Assembly: GCA_029948255.1 (NCBI GenBank)
Contig: JALIZF010001506.1
Span: 306,972 to 370,971 of the forward strand
Source: Telmatactis stephensoni
Taxonomy: Eukaryota; Cnidaria; Anthozoa; Actiniaria; Isophelliidae
Length of the DNA: 64,000 nt
Direction: 5' to 3'
Part shown: in pieces, positions 10,499 to 22,600 of the stretch
Layout of the letters: each line of letters opens with the position of its first letter
How positions within the stretch are numbered: position 1 is the first letter of the stretch
Position numbers and translations under genes: made by a program
The notes under the pieces: model-generated
Told to the model about the DNA's origin: nothing
Database searches by the model: none
The model's input: only the letters and a program-made list of their open reading frames with translations

Positions 10499-11019
10499 AC
10501 TAGTCCAATCACTTGGTCTTGTGGATTTCTGATACCGGTGACTAATAGAAACATCAACTTGGCCTTGCCGGAAAACCAGTTCTCTAAGGCTCTTGGTATC
10601 TTGTTTAAAAGCTAGAGGAGACTCCTCCCACTTGTGCATACTAGGTGTTACACAACAGGGTACACACCCAAACTTTTGAGCGAGTTGTTCTTCCAGCAAG
10701 TAACTTGTCAAGCAAAACAATTTTGACCACTTAAGTAGTTTTGATATTATCTATTTGGACACAGTTGTAACCAAGTGTTTCGAGCCAGAAAACACTAAGA
10801 AGTTATACGGAAACCTTCTCTGTGTTTGTTATAGTCAACAAAGTCAATGAGCTTTGAGCTTGATCCTAGCAACCAATAGCATGCTCTCTAGCACTGCAAA
10901 ACCTTTGATTGATAGGTAAAAACTGGTCAAACCACTTAGTTGAATTGAGCAACTATAATAGTCATATACACCCAGAATTGATCAGAAGTTGTAGTAGTAA
11001 GTAAGGTGTAAGGAACTAC
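10499..11019 (+). repeat. Left long terminal inverted repeat
   Basis: Pairs with 15973-16491 on the opposite strand. The outer end is uncertain by about 20 bases. Confidence 0.65.
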
Positions 11020-14000
11020 GCATTGGAAAATTAAAGTACGTTCGAACCCAACGAAAAGTCTCTATCGAATGTCTCCTAACAATTAAATGCTGGGTGCACT
11101 GTAGTAACCCAGTAAAAAGGTACATTCATTTATACTGAATAAAATAAACACTGAATCATCCAAACAACCATTTATATTTCTCCACAGTGTAGAAGTATAA
11201 ATGACTGTAATATTTATCTATACAGTACCGCTCGCAGTGATGCTAACATCCCACCGTGGTGAAAAATTCATGAGGTAAATCGTGAACCCATCACGTACAC
11301 GATGAGCTGCCGCGGTGGACTGTCACGCATGACACATTTCGAATAGACTAAATTTCCACGAGGTAGATAATTTTTGGAAAGATATACAAAACAAAATAGA
11401 GAACTTTGGAGAGAACGATGTGCCTCAATCTAAGTGAATGCACGAGTTGAAAGCGGGAGCTTATCAGTCGGCTTTTTAGAGTTCAGATTTAGGAGAAAAA
11501 TATTTTTGGGAGATAATCACAGGCTTTAACAGTAAGCAATTGTTTTGGATTGCAACTTTTATCAAATTTGAAATATTTTAGCAAAAAACAAAACCATTTT
11601 TTTCAAACCTATGTAAACATGGCGACCTTTTTTTGGAAGGTTTCATTACTTTTATTCATTTATTTTTTTACAAATTATTATTCTCACAAGAAAGATTCAC
11701 AGAAAAAAATCTGATGATAAACAAAGGTCAACTAAGGACACGGACTCCCGCGAAATTTTGAAAACTCCAGTGCATTGCGAGATAAATTTTCTTTCTGTTG
11801 GGCTCGGTTTGTCAAGAAATGGGATATGGTTTTAAGGTTTTTAAAATCGCCTTAAGTTTACACAAAGATCCAAGAATTATTTGCTGGAGACTCGATGGAG
11901 ACAGAATTCGCTAAGCTTCCTACTGACTTCCGGTCATTTCTAAACAACAAGGAGGCTGAAATACACAAAAAGTAAAAAGTTATTTCTTTTATTAGTTGGA
12001 TCGAAAATTTCAGCATTAGATAAGCTTAAATTGTAAAACTAGTTCAGTTAGCTTTTGACAACATTGTAGCTCAAGCGAAATGGGATCGCTTGGGCATGCT
12101 ACTTCATTCCTTATCGTTCCTTGGCACTCTATTTTCGTTCCTTGAGCACGCTATTTCGTTCTTTGGGCACGTTATTTCGTTCCTTGGGCACGCTGTTTCG
12201 TTCCTTGGGCAAGCTATTTTTGTTCCTTATCGTTCCTTCTTCCATATTACAATGATCACACACGAATCTTGTGCATACATGATCCGGTTTTCGATATTCT
12301 GTGAACTCTAACTTTCAAACACCAATCCCCAAAATCACTAATACGTACAGAGAACTCTTAATTCCAAAATGATAGTATAGCTAACATATATCGTCTGAAG
12401 ATCGTATTTGTCATTTTGTGGGATTTCAGGAGCTTTTAGTATTTTTTTTTATGTTTTGCTTTGGCTGGCACGATAAATTCCAAAGGACTTTTTTGAAGGT
12501 CAGAGTTTGCAGCTAGAATCAGTTGAAAACGCAGCAAGATATGGCTCACCATTTTATCTTGTTCAAACTGAAGTAAAAATAATAATAATAATAGTAAAAC
12601 TGTAAAATAATGTGCCTTGTAGGAATTATCTCTGCAAGAATGGCAAGAATCTATTAAGAATTCATGAAAATCTTATCACAAATTAAAAAGATTTTTACTT
12701 AACACGTCGATGGAAATCATTGCGAAGAAGTTGTCGAATTTATAAATTAATGCAAACAGATAGAAATGTAACACAACTTGTTTGTCATGTAATCCATAGA
12801 GAACCTTACCACCATGTACGCTGTGGTTTTTAATTCGGTGGTCCATCGCGCCTGCAGTGATAAACCTCGTATGCGGCGGACAGTCGCACGACTGAACCAC
12901 GGTCACACCGCTGTTTGGACCTAAAGCTGTACTGTATTATATTCGAAGTGTCTTTAGAAGGCTGGTTTCAGAAATATTATGAACAATCCTTCACCCAAAA
13001 AGAAAAAGATCAATCCACTAATGGCGAAGTAACTTGTGGATTGACCAAAATCACCACAGGAAGCCATAATACATTTTAGTTAAATAACGAGTTTCATATG
13101 AAGGCAAAAATATAAATCAATAAATTAAAAAATGAAGTTGCAAATATCATGTATCAAACAGGAGGAGTTAATGTTCAACAAAGCACCAAATATAATGACC
13201 TGCTTAACTTCTAGTGTGAAAATAATATTTTGAATGGTACATGTCGATGAATTATCACAAAACATTGCAGAATTATACTGACCATGAAATCTCGTCACAT
13301 AAAGCCCAAAGTAGCGAATAAAAGACATTTCTTATGGAAAGCATTTTTCTTTAGTGAGTTTTATGGAGTAACTGTTTAGTTGGATACAACAGGTTTTTAG
13401 GCTCTGAGCATATCATTTTCTATTAGAAACAGCTAGTTCCTTGACAAGTTAACAAGTCAAGGTGAGGATTTGGCTTTCACCATGTTCCTGCTTTTGTTGT
13501 TGTTCTTCTTCTCTGGTCATAAAACACAGATTGGTGTCTACAGCGTATGGTTAAATGGGAAGAACCATCAAAAGTCAACATTGCCGAAGAAGACTAATGA
13601 GAACTTTCCTATTTATGAAGTCTGACTTCCAAGTTTACTTTTGGCATTCTAATCACGACAATGACAATGTCTTATGCAATGCAATATAAGCAATGCAATG
13701 TAAGTTGAGATCAAACAAGACAGAATTTATAAGAACAAAAAGAATATGCAGAAAATTTGTTTCAAAAGAGCTAGCTAGAAGGAAAATCAATGCATTTAAA
13801 GTTGTCACATTCCACAAAAGCAGATAAAAGTGTTTACTTAGTTATATAACATTTTATATCATAGTTGGGGTCAAATAGTGAGAGCATAACAGAAACACAA
13901 AAACATTAGCTTGAACATTGCTTGAATTACATAGCTAGTTTTAGGTGGCAGTTTGTACTCAAAATGTTTTCATTTTGTTCTTTTATTTCAACATTTATTC

Positions 14001-15409
14001 TCGTGCTGATAGAGTACAAACACTAAAAGCTTGTATGACTTTGATGTTGGACTTGCAACACTTTTTGTTGCTTGATGACAGCAACATACATAGTCCATTC
14101 AGAAAGGTTTTCAAGTCTGAGTATTGAACAGTTCAACAGAGATGTGATGAAAATTATTCCAGCAGAGTAGTACAATACAAAATATGCAGTGTGCAGTAAT
14201 ATAATTTAACAATGTGCGAGTGAGTGAGTGACTCACTTGCATATTTGCCCCTCACTAGTTTACTCGTGGATTTGCAATCCATAAGTTCAATCCACAAGTT
14301 AAAGAACTGGACTGGATTTATTGTGACTATTTGGACCTTTTGTCAAGTCAAGAAAATTAACAAAAACCTTGAAGACAACTGATTTCTCAAGTTTGGAAGC
14401 AATCCTGATAGAAGATTAAAGGTACACTGTAGTATCCTGATCAGCTACTCAAGAAAATCAAAGAGGGCTCCTGGCTTACATCCCCATGGACTCCAGGAAC
14501 ATGAACTTATAACCAGCTTTCATAAAAACCAGTAATTGAGCCACATGATGATTACATAACAAAATATTGAATGTAAACAATCATTTTCAACATCCAACAA
14601 TGTAGAAATGTTTGCTTAATGAAACACTTATCCAAGAGAGTTGCAAACAGCCCTGATCATTTCCAAAAAATATCAGGAAAATAGAATGTTAGAATAAGAA
14701 GAAAAAAAGCTGATTTGGAAAAATCAAAATTTGATGGCAAAATTTTATTTTATGCTGCTTTTGGATTTTAAACTATTTTATTTATTTCTTCAATAAATTG
14801 TTTTAAAAACAAACAATTTAAAAACAACAATATTGTAATATATATTGTGTTATTGTAATATTTTGAATTAATTGATTGAATTTACATTTGATTGAATTCA
14901 AATAACATATTAAATTACATTTAAATGAATTTGCATCACTCATATATGAACTTCAAGCAAATAGGAAACTATAACCTTACAGAAGCAATACCATTTCTGT
15001 GCTGTGCTCATTTTAATTCACCATATGGCCAATATTCGACCAACAACTGCCTGTGGATTATCATTGGTATCTGGATTTCTAAGGAAGCAAGTACACAATA
15101 GATTAGATTTTAAAAATTAATTACGATGAGACTAACAGTTCAAAAACCTACCATGCGTGTACATGTTCATAAATGTAAAAACACTGACAAATAGTTTGAT
15201 TATCACACTTTGTTTCGGTCCGATCTGAATGAAAGGTACTCTGTGAGCAAAGAGATTTCTTAACCTTCTCCTGAAAGCTTCCTCTGTGCTCGCAGGACCG
15301 GAAACAAAATTGGGGGCGTGCCGTTCTTGAGCAGTTTGAAGATTTCAGGTATCAAAGCTTTCAAAGCCATCAATTTGCTTAACTACGACTTGTAGTAGAC
15401 AAAAAGTCA
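11020..15409. other. Interior of the long-TIR element, no gene recognised
   Basis: Mostly AT-rich DNA with only short open frames (under 80 codons). It holds a 21-bp tandem repeat (12085-12240) and a perfect GAGTGAGTGACTCACTC-type palindrome near 14225. Two short GC-richer islands lie at 11225-11335 and 12785-12910, both with a CGCGGTGG/GCGGCGGACAGTC-like block. I see no RNA gene. Confidence 0.4.
12085..12240 (+). repeat. 21-bp tandem repeat
   Basis: About six units of a CGTTCCTTGGGCACGCTATTT-like sequence. Because the unit is a multiple of three, a 73-codon frame across it shows a 7-residue repeat (SFLGHAV-like). I treat that as a by-product rather than a gene. Confidence 0.65.
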
Positions 15410-15774
15410 TCAGAACTTAGAGGCGAATTCCAGATCCGACAAGTCCCGGGACAAGTACTCATGGGCATTCAAGGCGAGCGTCTCAGCATAAAATGAGTAC
15501 TCTGGAAAGCACTGCAAGCACGCTTTTAAAAATCTTAAAACGAGATCTAAGTAAAATAATTTCATTTCTTATCAAGTAAGGCACTCGCTCTAGCGTTAAA
15601 ACTTACTTTTAGCAGCAAAATAACCCCAAAATCTCCTTGCCTGCAAGTCTTCGTCCAAATGCCTATGGATGTTGAACTCGTGATACTTGCCTTTGACCAT
15701 GCGTAGAAGAACAGAACCACGAGCAGCATCGTGTTTCACGGGATTCTTGGGGATCTGAGCAGCGGGATACGAGA
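15410..15774 (-). pseudogene. Two-exon coding remnant of an unrecognised protein inside the long-TIR element
   Basis: On the minus strand, bases 15774-15607 read open for 55 codons (containing KGKYHEFNIHRHLDEDLQ). They end at a consensus GTAAGT donor with one base left over. A TTTCCAG acceptor at 15502 followed by 15501-15410 completes that codon exactly and continues (YSFYAETLALNAHEYLSRDL) to a TGA. Matching phase and balanced composition argue that this is real coding sequence. No upstream exon fits before the right terminal repeat, so the gene seems truncated: a captured host fragment or the end of the element's own gene. I do not recognise the family. Confidence 0.4.
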
Positions 15775-15972
15775 CTTCATAAATCGGGAGTTTTCAACAA
15801 AAACAAAAATATTTGAAAAGAGCACAGAAAAATGCTGCCTACATTCAATTTTAAACAAATTCAAAGAATGAAAAAAATTTCAAGAAACTTTCATCATTTC
15901 TTGGTCGAAACGAAAAAAGAAGAAACAAGTTGTCAGAAGATGCTCGGTAGAGATTGTGTTATACCAACTACA

Positions 15973-16491
15973 GTAGTTCTTTACACCTTACTTTCTCTGC
16001 TACAACTCTGATCAACTCTGGGTTGCAGTACTATCCAGTTCACCTAAGATGTTTGACCAGTTTTTACCTATCAATCAACGATGTTGCAGTGCTAGAGAGC
16101 ACGCTATTGGTTGCTAGGATCAAGCTCGAAGCTCATTGGGCTTTGTTGACTATAACAAACACAGAGAGGGTTTCGTAGAAACTTCTTAGTGTTTTCTGGG
16201 TCAAAACACTTAGTTACAACCGTATTCGAATAGACAATTTTAGAACTAACCAAGTGGTCGAAATTGTTTTGCTTGACAAGTTACTTGCTGGAAGAACAAC
16301 TCGCTCAAAAGTTTGGGTGTGTACCCCGTTGTGTAACACCTTAATTAGTATGCACAAGTAGGAGGAGTCTCCTTTTGCTCGTAAACAAGATACCAGAAGC
16401 TTGAGAGAACTGGTTCCAGCAAGACCAAATTGATGTTTACGTGGTTTCTATTAGTCACCGATATTAAAAATCTGTTAGACCAACTCGTAGT
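15973..16491 (-). repeat. Right long terminal inverted repeat
   Basis: Reverse complement of 10499-11019 with scattered differences. Confidence 0.65.
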
Positions 16492-17199
16492 CTATTATGC
16501 CTGGATCAGCGAAACTTGTACCCTATTGTTCCTGGATTAGCGAACAAAAGAGTTCCATACATTAACATGATGAAAAACATCGGTAATGAAATTAATAGCC
16601 AAAGTTGTTTGCCCAGCGCGGATTAGTTTTGATTCAGAGTTTTGATTGAGTTTAAATCAAAAATAGAAGAACGCAAACTAAACCGTACCAAATGAATAAG
16701 AATATGAATAATATAAATGCAAAATGGATAAAACGTAAAATAAGATAAATGCAAATGAGTAAAATATATTGCCAAAAATATTAAGTAAAAAATGGATAAA
16801 AATAGTGTTGTGCAACACAATGACAGCTTTTCTTGTTCTTTTTTAATAATTAGCTAGTAACAAAACGAGCAGGGGAATGGGACCAAGTTTCTTAGATACG
16901 AGTTTTAAAATTCGCAAACAGACTTCATATTAATTAAGAAAGGACACATAAAAATAAGTAAGAATTGAAAATTTGATCGGTATTCGATCGCACATTTAAG
17001 AAATATAGAGAAATTAAACGATATCCATATATTAATAATCATGAATATTAATCAATCTCAATATATTTATGAACGATCCAAAATAATTAAAAAAGTTAAG
17101 GTAAAAACATCAGTATCCGTAGCAAGACAATAAGTAGTCAGGATATTCAGGTAAAAAAAGAAAAAGTTATAGAAAAAGAGTGAAAAAAAGAAAATAGAA
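16492..17199. other. AT-rich stretch, nothing recognised
   Basis: Only short frames. A small direct repeat (CCTGGATCAGCGAAACTTGTACCCTATT then CCTGGATTAGCGAAC) lies at 16500-16545. Confidence 0.4.
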
Positions 17200-17507
17200 A
17201 AAGGATTCGGCCCCGACACGACTCGAACCTGTTAGAAATGCACCCCCCGGACACAAAGAAGAAATGATCATTTAACTGAAAAATAAAAAAGGAAAAATTA
17301 AATTTTGGGACGATTCTCCCGAGACATTCAAGGAAGCTGAGACATCGAATCGACTTACGTTACGGATGAAGATTTCGGCCCCATCCACGCTATCCCGGTG
17401 CTACATAAAACAGTTGTCTTGGCCCGAAGGCCAGGGAGGGAGACGATATCCGGACCCTAATCCATACCTTTAGATATCACCTTAGACCGCTGCGCTACCT
17501 AGACACT
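17200..17507 (-). mobile_element. tRNA-derived SINE-like element
   Basis: On the minus strand, 17501-17481 reads AGGTAGCGCAGCGGTCTAAGG, a good Pol III A box close to tRNA-Leu/Ser heads. A degenerate B-box-like GGGTCCGGATATC follows about 45 bases on. A second, better B box (GGTTCGAGTCGTG) lies at 17229-17217, with T-runs beyond 17200 that could terminate Pol III. The long A-to-B distance for the second box suggests a composite or rearranged SINE rather than a working tRNA gene. Confidence 0.45.
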
Positions 17508-18293
17508 TAATAATTTTAATATCTAATTGGGGTAGTCTATTCGGCGAAGTTTCATTATGATGCTAATATGTTTGTCCCAAATCCTTGGGGACATAGAGGA
17601 ACCAATCAAAATCGAGGATTTTGAAGAAAGATCAACAAAGTTGCGTTAACAATATGCATTTTAGGTCCATGGAGCTCCTTTGTAACGTGAAGACGTTACG
17701 CTGTATTTTAGTGTGGATCTTTATTTTCTACTGCTGGATGAAGGTTTGCAACTGATAATCACATTTACTATTTAAGAGTAGTCCTAAAGCAGATCTCGAT
17801 GATTATCCAGACAAAGGGCGAAGATTTGAAATGTCAGTAAAGTTAAGTATCTCGTTTACAAATATCTTAACTCAGACAACTGAAAGTTGTACATTTAGAG
17901 ATTTAATAAACTTTATCTCTTAGGGTTTCATCACTGTATTTTCAAGTCTAGTTGAGCAAGAGGGCAAGAAAATCTCGTGAAACCCTAACCCTATTCTGCT
18001 GAGTCTCAGCTAGTAGGGAATCCCGTACTGATAAAGGACCTGTGCCAGCGCCAAAGACACGCTTTTAAAGCATATGTCTGTATAGATAATTTTTTCTTAT
18101 TCAAATTCTTAATAGAAATATCATTTTGTAGCAAAATTGCACGTAAGAGCTTGTTAAGAACTTGTTAAACGAGTTTTACTTTTTCTTGCACGTACGATTT
18201 CAAGTGATTGCAAGGGGAAACTAGAAGGGAGGGTGAGGGGATTGGGGAGGGGAGGGTAAGTTGTTAATCCACGTCCCCTGGAGTTCGTGATTG
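17508..18293. other. Spacer, nothing recognised
   Basis: No frame longer than about 60 codons, no clear repeat. A G-rich run (GGGAGGGTGAGGGGATTGGGGAGGGG) lies at 18229-18255. Confidence 0.4.
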
Positions 18294-18926
18294 TGTTAGG
18301 GACACTCAAGCAGAGACTTGTTCTGGCTTAATCAAATTAAGGCTCAACGCAACATCTAACTCATCTAACTCTAAGTTACAATGCATCCCTTTTTATGGGG
18401 ATTTGTTGGAAAATCAAATTGACTGACAAGCTGTCACAATTATTGGAAATTTCTAGAGGCGTTCCCTTAATATTAAGATGTAAAAATTGAAAGTGAATAA
18501 AATAAAAATCAGTTACTGGACGATTAAAGTACAATTTACAAGAAAGCGTTTGGTCACGAAAAGGTCAACTGTTATATCAGATTAAGCGGTTTTAGGGCAC
18601 TTAGTTTAAGTGTCCGATTGAATAAAATACAGGGACAAGGAGTCATATGAGCCAGGGAGCACGTGTCAGCCAAACGAAAGAGATTACCTATTAAAGATCA
18701 AGGTTGCTCAAGGTTAGGTTTGGCTGATACGTGACTAGTACATGTGGTCCGTTGATCATGCGTGATAATCACGTGACTCACCAGTTGAGAATTGCCTTTG
18801 AAACCAACGCAACTTGTAATTCATACATTACACATGCGTATATTCGTTAATAATTATCAAAATGATTCCGCAATAAAAATTGGTCTAAAAGCTTAAAAAT
18901 ATTCGTTAATTGTGTCCCGTATAACA
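18294..18926 (-). repeat. Solo LTR of the same Gypsy-like family, with ATTG target duplication
   Basis: On the minus strand it starts TGTTATACGGGACAC and ends GTGTCCCTAACA. It matches the LTRs at 1387 and 3137 in its ends, the CATAAAAAGGGATGCA promoter block and the AAAGGTCAACTG segment. ATTG occurs at 18290-18293 and 18927-18930, a 4-bp target duplication. No internal region is present, so it arose by LTR-LTR recombination. Confidence 0.8.
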
Positions 18927-19609
18927 ATTGTACACTCGAGCTACACATTTAATTGAGTCAGTTCGTCATTCTTATCCCATTTGTTTCCACATATACAACA
19001 CAGGGCACCCAGCTTGGCGTAATCGCCCTCATTTGATCTTCTTAGGGCGGTGTTACACGAGACGATTTTTAACGACGATTTTCCGCGCAACTGACGTTGC
19101 AACAACTTGTACGTGGGGTTGTCCATATTAATGATGAATAAATGCTCCAACCACGTACAATTAAAACAATTTTAATGAGCCAAGCTTTCGGACAAAGTGT
19201 CCATCATCAGGGCAAGTGAAACAGTACAATACGGCTACGCCTCGTGTTCCTAAGCTTGCTTTTCTCTTGCTCGACATCTTCCATCGTGTTTATATCACAG
19301 TACAGAGACATGCGCGCGCATTTTATATTCCTTAAATATACATTTTTTTTTAAATCATTCAGTAATTACGGAAAGTTTTGGATTATCATCTTAAAAATTG
19401 AAACAATGGTGAATTTCGGAAGCATTTACATTTTTATAAAGAAATATATATACCCTTCCTGTGGGATTCCTGTGGTCAAAAGCCCGCGAAATCTGACGCA
19501 TGCGCAGACATTTTGCCGCGGTGTTCGCCGACCAGCTAGCCAGTTTTCTGTAGACCACCTTCCCATTCTTCCCATTCAGTTAACGATTTTCAGTGCATTT
19601 ATATTCAAA
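18927..19609. other. Upstream region and 5' leader of the plastin gene
   Basis: No other gene seen. A block GTGTTACACGAGACGATTTTTAACGACGATTT at about 19051 looks like one end of a MITE but no partner end was found. An in-frame open stretch precedes the plastin ATG from 19244. It is not used here because it lacks similarity to plastins and is rich in Phe/Ile. Confidence 0.35.
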
Positions 19610-22600
19610 ATGGCTGAGGGGGCTGCTCTAGGTGAAATATTTTCTTCAGTTCGAATGACCGAAATGAGACAAGCCTTCAATGAAGTAGCAGAAGGGAGCG
19701 ACACTATTTCAAGTGAAAAACTTGGGGAAGCCATGAAACGATGTGGAGAGGACGTGCCACAGTACAAACTTCGTCAAATAACCGAAGATGTGCAGAAAGA
19801 AACCGGTGGAACAATCGATTTTCTGCATTTCATGAAGCTATTTAAGGAACTATCAGTCAAGGCAGTGGGTGGGTCTTACAAGAAAGCCGTTGACAAACGG
19901 CATGGTGTTGAAGAAGTGGGAGTTTCATCAGCTTCAGCCGAAGGAACAAAACACTCATTTTCAACTGATGAAATGGTAGCTTTTACTGATTGGATTAATT
20001 CTTGTCTTGAGGATGATACTGACTTAGCAGGTTAGGCTGAATTTATTTGTGTCAATTTGCCTATAAGTTAATAATTTGTTGAAAAAAGCTTTAATCAACA
20101 AGCACTGCGGTAGAGGGAGAAGGTTCAGTTTACCCGCATGGATCGTAAAAGACTGATTTGTATTAACTAGGGACAGACATTTTCTACACAAATTGCATGG
20201 TCAAGTTACTATTTAACAATTCGATATTTATCTTTTTAGGAAAATATCTACCAATAGACGAAACATCATCCGATGGTTTATTCAATGCTGTAAAAGATGG
20301 TGTCCTTCTCTGTAAGCTTATCAACTTCTCAGTTCCACAAACCATAGACGAGAGAGCTATAAACAAGAAAAAACTCAGCGTTTATACTATACACGAGAAC
20401 CAAATACTTGCTTTGAATTCAGCTATGGCCATTGGATGCAATATTGTAAATATTGGTGCTGAGGACTTGATTGAAAGTAAACCACACCTTGTGCTTGGAC
20501 TTATGTGGCAAATTATCAGAGTAGGTATCACCCCAAACCCTTCCATCTATGTTTTTACAGGTAACACTCATTCCTGTTAAATTTATTGGACTAGATAAGA
20601 CTAGATTTCTTATGACTGTGAAAACGGCACCGCACAGTCACGGCATAGTTGCGAGAGAAACAAGTTGCCCTCCACCGAACGTTTCTATACAAAAAGCACC
20701 AACTTCGGCCGCCCATAACTTTGGCGCCTATTAATCGAAAGTAGCTAAAAATTCAAGTTTTGCTAACTTTGGGGTAGTCTTTTCAAATATTATATTTTTG
20801 TTGCTGTTGGATAAAAAATTAAATGAGAAAAGCTCATTTCGAAATATTTTTATAGACAACACGGCACTGACACGCTCACGGTACGGCGCGGACGTTTCAC
20901 ACTCATACGAAATCTGCTCTAGAAAGGTTCACGTACACGGGAAACGGTAGACGACAAAGAGGATAACGCGGCTTGCATTCTATGTGCTTGGCGACGCGCG
21001 TTTGCCACGTGAGCATGACGAGGCTTTTCCCTTTTTCACGTTAAAAAACATATATACTGCGGCCAAAAAGAATGTCTTTTGCAGGCTAGCACAAATATCG
21101 ATTTTTGGTTTTGGCCTTTATGATATGGTCCCATAACTCAAGTGCTCATCATAAATGAAAGAAAAAACTTGTGGAAATGGATGGAAGAATGCAACAAGAA
21201 TAACTGATCGGACGAATGAATAAGGAAATATCAGAGATAGTATAGATTAATGGATTAGCTTGCGAGTGCAAGAGAAATGTTTCATTAGGAGAGTCAGAAG
21301 TACATAACAATGTACTTCTGGTGAATGAATAATCGGATGAATGAACGAATGAAAGAAAGAATGAACGAATAAATGAATGAATGAATTATTGAATCAATCA
21401 ATCAATCAATTATAGAGAATGCACTACTTAATTATTTAAAGATACTTATATTTACACGATCTTTAAAAATTGCATTTTTATTTAGATTGGACTCTTTGCC
21501 AAGATCAATATTCAACAATGCCCCGGACTCGTTCGTTTGCTAGATGAGGACGAAACACTTGACGACTTGAGAAGGTTGCCACCGGAAGATATTCTTCTTC
21601 GCTGGTTTAATTACCACCTTGAAGCTGCTGGTCACCATAGACGAGTGAAAAACTTTTCTTCTGACATCAGTGATGCTGAAAATTACAGTGTTCTTTTGAA
21701 AGAGGTAATCTTTATAGAAAGTAGAACCGGAGACGAAATGCTTCTGGGAAGAGATGAAAAGAGAAAGAAAAACAGAGATGTTTTTCATAATTGACATTTC
21801 CCCGTCCCCATTCAGACCCTTGTCTAACAATCAGGCTTGTAGCATGGTATATTTTCGTCTCACTGATCCCGGGTTTTTACGGAAATTTTGATCCCTGAGC
21901 CCACATTTTTAGACATTTTTGATCCCTGATACTTGGTGCAAAAAACTGAGCTGATCCCTGACCCTGACGGTCCAATGTCCCTGATCCTCGACCCCACCCA
22001 TTTGATCCCTGAGCCCTGGCCTCTGATTCCTGATCCTGGCCATAATTTGGGGCTTGATCCCATATACCATGTTACGAGCCTGAACAATTGTAACTACAAT
22101 CGCGCTCCGCATGGTACACAACGTAAGGCGGTTACTGCATGATTTTAAACCATATAGACTCGTGTGTGCATTTACTAATGAATGTGTATACCTCCCGTTA
22201 CAGATTGCTCCTCCACAGTTTAGCATTGATGCTCCACATGTTAGCGAATCGGACCCAACTAAGCTAGCAACATTAGTACTTGAAAATGCTAAGAAGATGA
22301 GTTGTAAAAAGTTTGTGCGTCCTAAAGACATCGTCCATGGTAATCCTAAGCTAAATTTGGCCTTCGTCTGCAATCTTTTCAACACTTACCCGAGTCTAGA
22401 ACCAGTAGAGGAAGAGTTTCCTGAAATTGAGGAGACGCGTGAAGAGAAGACTTTTCGTAACTGGATGAACAGCCTTGGGGTGAAGCCTTACGTACACAGC
22501 CTGTTTGCAGACATGGACGATGGTATTGTGTTACTTCAGTTGCTTGAACAAGTAAGCAAACCAATAACTTACATGCATACTTTTTGAAGGATTGTGCGAT

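Larger units (their letters stand above)
10499..16491. mobile_element. ~6-kb DNA element with ~0.5-kb terminal inverted repeats
   Basis: Bases 10499-11019 and 15973-16491 are reverse complements of each other over roughly 520 bp, with scattered mismatches. Shared blocks include CGGTGACTAATAGAAAC, AAGTAACTTGTCAAGCAAAACAA and CAACCAATAGC-type segments. The interior is about 5 kb and has no recognisable transposase, so the superfamily is open. No target duplication is clear because the outermost ends are diverged. It holds a 21-bp tandem repeat and two spliceable minus-strand exons, listed separately. Confidence 0.65.

Noticed and set aside
13945..14127. 60-codon frame in the long-TIR element
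   Set aside because: Short, no domain, no splice context; chance level in AT-rich DNA.
17200..17507. Functional tRNA gene
   Set aside because: A and B boxes are too far apart and no cloverleaf can be drawn; SINE-like is the better reading.
19244..19609. Upstream in-frame extension of plastin exon 1
   Set aside because: Residues are Phe/Ile-rich with no plastin similarity; the ATG at 19610 starts the conserved protein at the expected length.
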